Shown piece by piece: positions 1-7,148 of a stretch of DNA of 17,802 bases. This DNA is from an uncultured Lachnospiraceae bacterium (lineage in GTDB: Bacteria; Bacillota_A; Clostridia; Lachnospirales; Lachnospiraceae). How positions within the stretch are numbered: the first letter of the stretch is position 1; every line of letters starts with the position of its first letter. Under the pieces are notes generated by a model. It was not told the origin of the DNA, ran no database searches, and worked only from the letters and a program-made list of their open reading frames with translations. The position numbers and the translations under genes were made by a program. The DNA lies in contig CAJUQU010000049.1 in the NCBI GenBank assembly GCA_910588595.1, positions 1 to 17,802 of the forward strand, read 5' to 3'.

Positions 1-72
1 AATGGTGCGAAACAGGCAGTTCACGATTCTAATTTCTGACCGGATGGAGTACTAGGATCCATAAGAACAATC

Positions 73-118
73 AAAAAGGTGCAGAACCTGATCATGATAT
101 CCGGCTCTGCACCTTTTT
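73..118 (-). terminator. Hairpin terminator of the GH95-yitT-M3 peptidase unit
   Basis: A perfect 13-bp inverted repeat pairs 73-85 with 106-118 around a 20-base loop. The stem begins with five A and ends with five T, so on the minus strand a GC-containing stem runs into a U tract 17 bases after the peptidase stop codon. The symmetry means it could also stop transcription arriving from the left on the plus strand. Positions 1-60 to its left hold no gene I can support. Confidence 0.88.
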
Positions 119-134
119 CTCAAACGTCTTTCCG

Positions 135-1838
135 TCACGCCATAAACTTGCTTCCCATCAGCTCATCCCGCGCCACGCCGACCGCGCGCTCCACACTGCC
201 TGGCTCAAACGGATTGGAGATATTTGCGTATTTCAGTGTCGCGAGATAACTCATGCTGCCGCCGCACTTGCAGAGGTTGAGATAATCCGCCCAGGCGCTG
301 TCATGATCTTCCCGCTCCTTCTTCTTGAACTCCATCGCGCCCATCGTCGTGAGCGTGTAATTGATATAGTACATCGGATAAAGGTAAATGTGCAGCTTGT
401 GATACCAGTATCCGCCTCTGTCAAAGAAATCATCCGGCTCATAGGTACGCCACGGCATATATTTCTCCTCAAGCTTTTTCCACTCCAGAGTCCTCTCCTT
501 CGGTGTCAAGCCAGGATTGGCATAGCAGATGTGCTGGAACTCGTCAACCGCCACGCCAAACGGTACAAACGTGAGCGCCTCCTGCAGATGCGCGAAGCGG
601 AATTTGTCCGCCTGATCTCCGAAAAAGCGCTCTGCATAAGGGTACGCAAACTGCTCCATCGACATGGAATGGATCTCGGCGATATCAGTTGATTCCCCGT
701 AGTAGTCCGAGATCGGCTGGTTGCGCATCGCCATATATCCGGCGAAAGCATGACCGAGCTCATGCGTCAGCACCTGCATGTCATAGATCGTCTGATTGAA
801 ACAGGAGAATACAAACGGCGCCTTGTATCTCTGCAGATCTGTCATATACCCTGTCGACGCCTTACCCGGCTTGTTCTTTAGATCCATCAGCTCATGTCCG
901 ATCATGAAATCGATAAACTCCCCTGTCTCAGGGCTCATCTCATGGTACATCTTCGCCGCCTCACTGACCATGAAATCGTCATCGCCCGCCGGAACCGCGT
1001 TGCCGTCCGGGAAAATGCGTTTCTCATCGTAAAATGCAAAATCCTCTACACCGAGACGTTTTGCCTGCGCCTCATACAACTTCTGACAGAGCGGCACGAG
1101 CACAGTGCGCACCTGCTCGCGGAAGGACTCCACTTCCTTCTGTCCGTAATCGGTACGCCCCTGCTCCAGATAGGCCACCGGAATATAGTTTTCATAGCCG
1201 AGATTGCGTCCCATCTCATTTCGTATCTTGATCAGCTCATCCCAGATCTCCTCGAGGCGCGGTTCGTTCTTGTGATAAAATTCCGCGTAGGCACGGACCG
1301 CCCCCCTGCGCACTTCCCTGTCCTCGTGTTCAAAGTACTTCTGCACACCGTAGAGATTCAGCTCCTTGCCGTCAAACAAAATCTTCGCTGTCGCCATGAT
1401 CTTCTGGTACTCATTGCAGAGCTTTGCCTCCTGCTGCATCAGCGGAATGTTCGCCTCGCAGAATTTCTTTTTCGAGAGATCCATCTTGACAAAAAACTGC
1501 TTCCCATACTCCTTCTCAAAATCCGCGCGGAACGGACTGTTCATCATCGCTTCGTTCACTGCCAGAAATGCGGGCATGAGTGTAGGATACGTATTTTCTA
1601 TATACTCATTCTCCTTCTCGTAAAACTCATCTGTGGTATCCAGTGTGTGGCGTATGTGCACGATCGTGCAGGTCGTGGAGAAGTCCTTTCCCCTCTCGTC
1701 ATATGCCAGCATGGCTTCCCTCGCCTCCGCATAGCTTCCTGCGCGCTCAATGCGCTCTTTGATCTTGGCCTCAAACGCTGCAAATCCCTCACAATCCGGT
1801 CTTGTGTACTCCAATGTTGAAAACTTAAAATCTTCCAT
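135..1838 (-). CDS. M3 family oligoendopeptidase (PepF-like zinc metallopeptidase)
   Basis: A 567-residue cytoplasmic zinc peptidase expected to cut short peptides. The M3 zinc site is visible as THELGH, with H359, E360 and H363, followed 25 residues later by E388 in the AEIHSMSME segment, which is the usual third ligand. The segment GGYWYHKLHIYLYP (about 475-488) matches the substrate-binding region of the family. There is no signal peptide or membrane segment. The length fits the M3 branch related to but distinct from PepF. The start is an ATG preceded by AAAGGAG (1847-1853), which overlaps the end of the upstream yitT-like gene, so the two are probably translated together. It is the last gene of the unit and is followed by a strong terminator. 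Its link to the fucosidase two genes upstream is positional only; the family is usually housekeeping. The natural substrate cannot be read from sequence. Confidence 0.93.
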   Translation of the reverse strand: MEDFKFSTLEYTRPDCEGFAAFEAKIKERIERAGSYAEAREAMLAYDERGKDFSTTCTIVHIRHTLDTTDEFYEKENEYIENTYPTLMPAFLAVNEAMMNSPFRADFEKEYGKQFFVKMDLSKKKFCEANIPLMQQEAKLCNEYQKIMATAKILFDGKELNLYGVQKYFEHEDREVRRGAVRAYAEFYHKNEPRLEEIWDELIKIRNEMGRNLGYENYIPVAYLEQGRTDYGQKEVESFREQVRTVLVPLCQKLYEAQAKRLGVEDFAFYDEKRIFPDGNAVPAGDDDFMVSEAAKMYHEMSPETGEFIDFMIGHELMDLKNKPGKASTGYMTDLQRYKAPFVFSCFNQTIYDMQVLTHELGHAFAGYMAMRNQPISDYYGESTDIAEIHSMSMEQFAYPYAERFFGDQADKFRFAHLQEALTFVPFGVAVDEFQHICYANPGLTPKERTLEWKKLEEKYMPWRTYEPDDFFDRGGYWYHKLHIYLYPMYYINYTLTTMGAMEFKKKEREDHDSAWADYLNLCKCGGSMSYLATLKYANISNPFEPGSVERAVGVARDELMGSKFMA

Positions 1839-1853
1839 CTTTTTAACTCCTTT

Positions 1854-2714
1854 CTATTCATAAGGTCTCTGGTAAAAGCGCCCTGAGATCTGCTGTGTGT
1901 TGATGACATTGACGAACGCTTTCGGATCGACCTCCTTGATCCCGTTAATGATATCCTTGCACTCCGCCCTCGACACGACGGAATATACGATCTTGCGCTC
2001 CTGGTGCTCGTAAGATCCCTCCGCCTCAATGATCGTGGCGCCATGGTTGCTGTTCTTAGCGATCACCTCGTACACCCGCCTTGCATGGTTCGTTACCACC
2101 AACAGCGTATGCTTGCGATACTGCTTGAAAAGCGTGCGCAGAACCTGCGTGGAAGCGTACTGGAAAATGATCGAGTACAATGCCTTCTCCCATCCAAACA
2201 GCAGTCCTGCGATCACCAGAAGAATCGCATTGAAGCCAAGAATCAGATTGAACGAATCCATGCCGGTCTTTTCAGACAAATAGATACTGATAAAATCCGT
2301 TCCGCCCGTCGTGGCATTCATCATCAGACACAGGCTGATCGAAAAACCATTGATTATCCCGCCAAACACACTGATCAGCAGGGTATCATACACAATCGCC
2401 TGAGACGGCAGAACGTCCGTCAATATATTTGTCAGCATGATGCACAGGCAGGAATAAAGTGTAAACTTCTTGCCAATAAAGCGGAACCCAATATAGATCG
2501 GTATCAGATTCAGCAAAATATTGATCAATGTATACGGAAGCTCAAAACCGAAAAACAGTTCGACGATCCGCTGGATCAGCAGCGTAAGTCCAGTCGCCCC
2601 GCCTGGATACAGACCGCCTGTCCGCACAAAAGTCTTGATGTTCAACGCCATGATCACCGATGCCAGGCAGATGACAACGATCCGCTTCGCATCTTCCCTG
2701 AGATTGAATTTCAT
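1854..2714 (-). CDS. YitT family integral membrane protein (DUF161 plus DUF2179)
   Basis: A 286-residue protein with about five to six hydrophobic segments across residues 10-190. This is followed by a soluble C-terminal domain (about 205-275) of the DUF2179 type, containing GATIIEAEGSY and KIVYSVVSR. The N-terminal half carries the TGGLYPGGATGL and TTGGTDFIS glycine-rich segments typical of YitT proteins. The molecular function of the family is not established; a transport role is often guessed. The start is an ATG with GGAGGAGA about seven bases upstream. It sits 29 bases downstream of the GH95 gene and 15 bases upstream of the M3 peptidase, so it is the middle gene of a three-gene unit. 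The length is normal and nothing looks broken. Confidence 0.92.
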   Translation of the reverse strand: MKFNLREDAKRIVVICLASVIMALNIKTFVRTGGLYPGGATGLTLLIQRIVELFFGFELPYTLINILLNLIPIYIGFRFIGKKFTLYSCLCIMLTNILTDVLPSQAIVYDTLLISVFGGIINGFSISLCLMMNATTGGTDFISIYLSEKTGMDSFNLILGFNAILLVIAGLLFGWEKALYSIIFQYASTQVLRTLFKQYRKHTLLVVTNHARRVYEVIAKNSNHGATIIEAEGSYEHQERKIVYSVVSRAECKDIINGIKEVDPKAFVNVINTQQISGRFYQRPYE

Positions 2715-2743
2715 ACGTATTCTCCTCCAAACACGCTCTGATG

Positions 2744-5080
2744 CTAAAAAATTATTTCCGTCCAGATGTCCTTCTGCAGATTCAGTTCAACGCGTTTATC
2801 ACCGTAGACAAACCTTCTGACTATATCACACCCGCTGCAGACCCTCGCTTCTGTGAGAGCTGCGTTCCTCCATGTGATGTCCATCCGCGCATTTCCGGAA
2901 ACCCTAACACCTGTTATCTTACCATTCTGCCATACTTCGGGCAGTGCCGGCAGCAGGACGATCCGCTCTGCATTGCTCTGTACCAGCATCTCCAACATCG
3001 CTGCGATCGATCCGAAATTTCCGTCGATCTGAAATGGCGGATGATTGTCAAAAAGGTTTGGCAGCGTCGACTTTATGAAAAGCTGCCGCAGATTCTCATG
3101 AGCCTTTTCCCCGTCCCAGAGCTTTGCATAATGATTCATGATCCACGCGCGGCTCCAGCCTGTATGTCCGCCGCCGCCCTCCAAGCGCTTCTGCAGCGTC
3201 AGTTCTGCCGCCTTTGCAAGCTCCGGCGTGCCGTCTTTCGTAATCTGATCCGAAGGGTGCAGTCCGTACAGGTGCGAGATATGTCTGTGACCTGGCTCCT
3301 TCTCCTCGTACTCCTCACACCACTCAAGAATCCTGCCGTCGCTTCCTGTGCGCGTGGGGATCAGCCGCCCGCAGGCTTCGGCGATCTGTCTGTCGAGCTC
3401 ATCCGCCACCCCGAGAACCTTTGCTGCCATGTTGCATTGACTAAACAGGTCTCGCAGAATCTGATTGTCCATCGTCACCCCGATCGAATTTGCCCCCTGT
3501 TCTCCGTCTGGCAGGATAAATGTATTCTCCGGCGATACACTCGGGCATGTACACAGATAAGTCCTGCCATCGATCTCATGCTCTATACAGAAATCAAGGA
3601 AAAACTGTGCCGCCTCCCGCATGACCGGAAACATTTCGCGCAGGAATGCCTCATCACCTGTGTGATCATAATGCGTCCATATATGCGTGCACAGCCACGC
3701 GGCGCCCATCACCCAGAAACTGCCCGGTATCCACAGATCCTGCGGCGCAGTGTCCCCCCAGATATCTGTATTGTGATGCGCCACAAACCCGCGGCACCCA
3801 TACATGATCTCAGCCGTCTTCCTGCCGTTTGGCAGCATCTTTTTGAGTAAGTCAAACAACGGCAGATGGCAGTCCCCCAGATCACACGATTCCGCCGGCC
3901 AGTAGTTCATCTCCGTGTTGATGTTGATCGTAAACTTTGCATCCCACGGCGCTTCCATATCCTTGTTCCACAGCCCCTGCAAGGTTGCCGGAAGCGTTCC
4001 GGGGCGGCTGCAGCTGATGAGCAGATACCTGCCAAAATTAAAATACAGCTGTTCCAGACTCAGATCTGTACCGCCACCCGCGATCTCTGCCAGGCATCGG
4101 TCTGTCGTTCTCCGAGCAGTGTTGACAGTGTCCATGTCAAATGTCAGCGACATCCTGTCAAAATATGACTTGTAGTCGTCCGCATGGCTTCTCCTGAGGT
4201 CGTCATAACCTTTTGAAGCCGCCTTCTCAAGCTTTTCTGCAAGCGCTTCCCTCAGCGCTTTCTTCTTCGCGGTACTCTCATCTAAACCGCCGCACAGCAC
4301 ATCATTGGAGCTGACTTGCAGACGGTATGTAGTCAGCGCACTCCAGTACAGGCAGACCTCCGCGGCGTCGCTGACGATGATGCTCTCCCCGATCACCTCG
4401 ACCTTTCCGTCAGGAGTTGACACCTTACACATCATGGCATAATCCAAGCCATCACGCCCCAGATTTCCGCCGAGCACGATGCTGTCCTGCGATGCCTTTT
4501 CAGAATACTCATATATGTGATGCCTTGACTGCATGACTTCCAGACGCATCTTCTCTTTCCCCACAGCAGTCAGATGCATCACACACACATCATCGGGCGC
4601 CGACATGAAGATCTCCCTGTCATACACCGTCTCATCGAGTTTGAAATGTGTATAGCACAGGGCTTCCTCCACGTTCAGCCCCCTCTCATACTCACGGACT
4701 TCCTCCATGGAGACATTCCTGTCAAACTCATATCCGATCGAAATGTCTCCAAGTGTCTGGTAAATGCGCATACCAAACGGCGTACCGCTAAGCGCCTGTT
4801 TGCAGAGCCGTTCTGCCTCATGGATCTTTCCCGCCATGATCAGTTCCCGTATCTTTGGCAGCTTCTCTTTTGCGCTGGGATTGTTTCTGTCCATGGGACC
4901 ACCGTACCATACGGTATCTTCATTGACCTGTATCTGCTCTCTGCCAATGTCTCCAAACACCATGCCGCCGATCCTGCCATTTCCGACCGGAAGCGCCTCA
5001 TTCCAGTCCGATGCGGGACGGTCATACCAAAGTACGGCGCAGTTTTGTTTTCCCTTGCTTTGTCTCTCTCTGATGTCCAT
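2744..5080 (-). CDS. Glycoside hydrolase family 95 enzyme, probable alpha-L-fucosidase
   Basis: A 778-residue GH95 protein. The family typically removes alpha-1,2-linked L-fucose from glycans by inversion, and some members act on alpha-L-galactosides. N-terminal features are the ALPVGNGRIGGMVFG and QVNEDTVWYGGP segments (about 29-62). The (alpha/alpha)6 catalytic barrel holds N386 and N388 in TININTEMNYWPAE, E518 in PSVSPENTF and D686 in FQIDGNFG. These correspond to the catalytic residues described in the Bifidobacterium enzyme AfcA, so it should be active. No signal peptide or lipobox is visible, so it probably acts inside the cell on imported fucosylated oligosaccharides. The ATG is preceded by GTGGAG eight bases upstream. 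It is the first gene of a unit with YitT and an M3 peptidase. No fucose catabolic gene, sugar transporter or regulator is nearby, so the exact substrate is open. Confidence 0.93.
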   Translation of the reverse strand: MDIRERQSKGKQNCAVLWYDRPASDWNEALPVGNGRIGGMVFGDIGREQIQVNEDTVWYGGPMDRNNPSAKEKLPKIRELIMAGKIHEAERLCKQALSGTPFGMRIYQTLGDISIGYEFDRNVSMEEVREYERGLNVEEALCYTHFKLDETVYDREIFMSAPDDVCVMHLTAVGKEKMRLEVMQSRHHIYEYSEKASQDSIVLGGNLGRDGLDYAMMCKVSTPDGKVEVIGESIIVSDAAEVCLYWSALTTYRLQVSSNDVLCGGLDESTAKKKALREALAEKLEKAASKGYDDLRRSHADDYKSYFDRMSLTFDMDTVNTARRTTDRCLAEIAGGGTDLSLEQLYFNFGRYLLISCSRPGTLPATLQGLWNKDMEAPWDAKFTININTEMNYWPAESCDLGDCHLPLFDLLKKMLPNGRKTAEIMYGCRGFVAHHNTDIWGDTAPQDLWIPGSFWVMGAAWLCTHIWTHYDHTGDEAFLREMFPVMREAAQFFLDFCIEHEIDGRTYLCTCPSVSPENTFILPDGEQGANSIGVTMDNQILRDLFSQCNMAAKVLGVADELDRQIAEACGRLIPTRTGSDGRILEWCEEYEEKEPGHRHISHLYGLHPSDQITKDGTPELAKAAELTLQKRLEGGGGHTGWSRAWIMNHYAKLWDGEKAHENLRQLFIKSTLPNLFDNHPPFQIDGNFGSIAAMLEMLVQSNAERIVLLPALPEVWQNGKITGVRVSGNARMDITWRNAALTEARVCSGCDIVRRFVYGDKRVELNLQKDIWTEIIF

Positions 5081-5132
5081 TTCCTTTTCTCCACTTCTCT
5101 TTCCGTCATGATCTCTCTGTCATACGAAAGTC

Positions 5133-5169
5133 CTCTATACAGTATAACACATCTACAGAAAAAGTGTAG
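5133..5169 (-). promoter_or_regulatory. Extended -10 promoter of the GH95 unit with overlapping inverted repeat
   Basis: On the minus strand TGTTATACT (5141-5149) is an extended -10 element (TG-N-TATACT), which would place the start of transcription near 5134. No good -35 lies at 16-18 bases. Instead an inverted repeat CTACA (5153-5157) and TGTAG (5165-5169) with a seven-base spacer occupies the -35 side. Its position would suit an operator or activator site; this is inference. Confidence 0.5.
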
Positions 5170-5264
5170 TAAGATTTTATTTTGTCGCACTGACTTGTGT
5201 ACCCAAACTGAAAATCTACTGTTCGTCCTCCTGCAAAGGCAGTAAAAAGCATGTAGTTTCTATC

Positions 5265-5292
5265 TTGCATATTTTGCTAAAAGGGATATAAT
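5265..5292 (+). promoter_or_regulatory. SigA-type promoter of the plus-strand chemoreceptor
   Basis: TTGCAT (5265-5270), a 16-base spacer and a perfect TATAAT (5287-5292) form a good vegetative promoter. Transcription would begin near 5299 and give a leader of about 83 bases. The sequence does not resemble a SigD (flagellar) promoter. Confidence 0.7.
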
Positions 5293-5300
5293 GGATTTTG

Positions 5301-5342
5301 ACACCCTATGCATTCTGTTATCATTAGGGAAGTGTGCATAGG
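5301..5342 (+). other. Leader with two mutually exclusive hairpins upstream of the chemoreceptor
   Basis: CCTATGCA (5305-5312) pairs perfectly with TGCATAGG (5335-5342). The same left arm can instead pair as CCCTA (5304-5308) with TAGGG (5325-5329), supported by ACA (5301-5303) and TGT (5333-5335). Both would lie in the untranslated leader, about 40 bases before the start codon. No known riboswitch core could be recognised. Confidence 0.4.
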
Positions 5343-5381
5343 ATTAGCAATGTACTGACCAAAGAAAGGGGAACACTAACA

Positions 5382-7079
5382 ATGAACGAACGAGACAGCA
5401 TCGAAAAAAAGCTGACCAAATCCTTTTTTAAGGTAGCTTCCATCACAGCGGCAGTCGCAATATTGAGCCTTGTCGCTCTCATCATTGTATCGAACAGATA
5501 TTCCTATGCTCTGAAGAATTATGGCTTTGCACAGGGTGATATCGGAAAAGCGATGTTTGAGTTTGCTGACAGCAGATCATCGCTCCGTGCAGCCATCGGC
5601 TACGACAATGTCGATGCAATCGCCACTGTCGTACAGCAGCACAACGAAAATAAAATTCTCTTTGAAGAGTATTTTGCCATCGTTGAGAACACGATCGTAT
5701 CGGAGGACGGCAGAAGGACTTACGATGAGATCAGCTCCGAGCTGGATGCATACTGGGCATTGGACCAGGAGATCATGGATCTCGGCGCGACGACAGACCG
5801 GGAACTCTGCACGCAGGCACAGGACATCGCACTCCGTGATCTTGCTCCTGCCTATAACAGTATATACAGCAAACTGGAATCTCTCCTAAATGTAAAGGTA
5901 TCCGAAGGACAGCGCCTGTCCGCCGCACTCACCATGGCAGAATTGATCCTGACGATCGCCATTGTGGTTGTCATCGCGATCTCACTGACACTGTCGACCA
6001 AGATTGGCAAAAGCATCGCCAAAGGAATCGCATCTCCTCTCGGAAAGCTTGGCAAACGTCTCAAGACCTTTTCCGCAGGAGATCTCACCTCCCCGTTCCC
6101 GATGGTCGAGACCGGCGATGAAGTAGAGCACATGGAGAAAGATGCCTCCGAGATGGCAAACAACCTGAACATCATCATTCACGATATCAGTGTAGTGCTG
6201 GGCGAGATGGCTGGCGGAAACTACGCGGTGAGATCAAAATATTCAGAAAAGTATACCGGCGACTTCCAGAAATTATTTGAATCGATGCACGGTCTGCGCG
6301 ACCAGATGGCAGAGACACTCACCTCCATCGGTGAAGTCTCCAGTCAGGTCTCCTCCGGTTCCGGCGATCTTGCCGATGCGTCGCAGGTGCTCGCAGAAGG
6401 TGCTACAGAACAGACCAATGCCGTGATGGAACTGCATGCTACCATCTCCGAGATCACGAACACGATGGAAAAGAGCGCTCAGAGCGCAGATGAATCCTAT
6501 ATGAAAGCACAGCTCTATGCGGACAAGGCGGATAACAGCCGCGAGGATATGAATTCGATGATGGCAGCTATGGAGCGCATCAACGCGGCTTCCAACAGGA
6601 TCGGGGACATTATCTCTGAGATCGAATCCATCGCTTCCCAGACCAATCTGCTGTCACTGAATGCATCGATCGAGGCAGCGCGTGCCGGCGAATCAGGACG
6701 CGGCTTCGCAGTCGTGGCTGACCAGATCCGGGTGCTGGCAAACCAGAGCGCCAAGGCTGCCGTCGATACCAGAGAACTGATCGAGGGATCTATCCGCGAG
6801 GTCGCTGACGGAAACCGTGCCGCAGAAAACGCAGCAAATGCCATCGGCTCAGTCGTGGACGGGATCAAGGAGATCGCCGATTTCTCCAGGAACCTCAAGA
6901 CTATGGTACAGGATCAGACCGAGGCGATGCGCCAGGCTGAGAAAGGCATCAACCAGATCTCGGAAGTTGTGCAGAGCAATGCCGCAACTGCCCAGGAGGC
7001 ATCCGCAACCAGCCAGGAATTGTCTGCACAGGCAACGATCCTAAACGGCTTGATCGGTCAGTTCTCCCTCAAAGAATAA
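5382..7079 (+). CDS. Methyl-accepting chemotaxis protein with four-helix-bundle sensor and tandem HAMP
   Basis: A 565-residue transmembrane chemoreceptor that should signal through CheW and CheA. Order of parts: membrane segment at about 17-37, an extracytoplasmic all-helical domain of the 4HB_MCP type (about 40-185), membrane segment at about 186-205, HAMP (206-260), a second HAMP-like segment (262-315), and a long cytoplasmic coiled coil. The conserved hairpin tip is at about 416-455 (ASQTNLLSLNASIEAARAG, then RGFAVVADQIRVLANQS). I chose the ATG at 5382 because AAAGGGGAA (5365-5373) precedes it at a proper distance. A GTG at 5334 is in frame but has no ribosome site and falls in the leader hairpin. 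No C-terminal CheR tether pentapeptide is seen. It has its own promoter and a terminator directly after, so it is probably transcribed alone. The ligand is unknown. Confidence 0.93.
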   Translation: MNERDSIEKKLTKSFFKVASITAAVAILSLVALIIVSNRYSYALKNYGFAQGDIGKAMFEFADSRSSLRAAIGYDNVDAIATVVQQHNENKILFEEYFAIVENTIVSEDGRRTYDEISSELDAYWALDQEIMDLGATTDRELCTQAQDIALRDLAPAYNSIYSKLESLLNVKVSEGQRLSAALTMAELILTIAIVVVIAISLTLSTKIGKSIAKGIASPLGKLGKRLKTFSAGDLTSPFPMVETGDEVEHMEKDASEMANNLNIIIHDISVVLGEMAGGNYAVRSKYSEKYTGDFQKLFESMHGLRDQMAETLTSIGEVSSQVSSGSGDLADASQVLAEGATEQTNAVMELHATISEITNTMEKSAQSADESYMKAQLYADKADNSREDMNSMMAAMERINAASNRIGDIISEIESIASQTNLLSLNASIEAARAGESGRGFAVVADQIRVLANQSAKAAVDTRELIEGSIREVADGNRAAENAANAIGSVVDGIKEIADFSRNLKTMVQDQTEAMRQAEKGINQISEVVQSNAATAQEASATSQELSAQATILNGLIGQFSLKE

Positions 7080-7093
7080 ATCCCGTACGGGAT
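7080..7093. repeat. 14-bp perfect palindrome after the chemoreceptor stop
   Basis: ATCCCGTACGGGAT is perfectly self-complementary and begins one base after the TAA stop codon, just before the terminator hairpin. It may be an extra 3' stem or a protein site; nothing further supports either. Confidence 0.5.
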
Positions 7094-7096
7094 CTC

Positions 7097-7148
7097 ATAA
7101 CATAAATGCCCCGCTCTCCGAAATCGAAGAGCGGGGCATTTATGTTAT
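7097..7148. terminator. Bidirectional terminator shared by the chemoreceptor gene and purL
   Basis: A perfect 21-bp stem pairs 7097-7117 with 7128-7148 around a 10-base loop. The top half is GC rich (TGCCCCGCTCT) and the base is A/T rich, so either strand yields a GC stem followed by a weakly U-rich end. The two genes converge here. The purL TAA stop (7145-7147) lies inside the right arm, so the hairpin covers the very end of the purL message. Confidence 0.85.

Noticed and set aside
1..60. End of a plus-strand gene at the left edge
   Set aside because: Two frames stay open for a few codons (stops at 39 and 55), but the fragments are too short to assign or to tell from chance.
894..1820. A 308-codon open frame on the plus strand opposite the M3 peptidase gene
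   Set aside because: It mirrors the codon structure of a well-supported gene, resembles no family I recognise, and has no ribosome site.
2741..3850. A 369-codon open frame on the plus strand opposite the GH95 gene
   Set aside because: Antisense shadow of a gene whose catalytic residues are all present; composition is rich in Cys, Arg and His, as such shadows are.
5334..5381. A GTG start for the plus-strand chemoreceptor
   Set aside because: No ribosome site, falls in a leader hairpin, and the ATG at 5382 has a good site.
5299..5381. Cyclic di-GMP riboswitch ahead of the chemoreceptor
   Set aside because: The leader is only about 83 bases and lacks the conserved elements of either known class.
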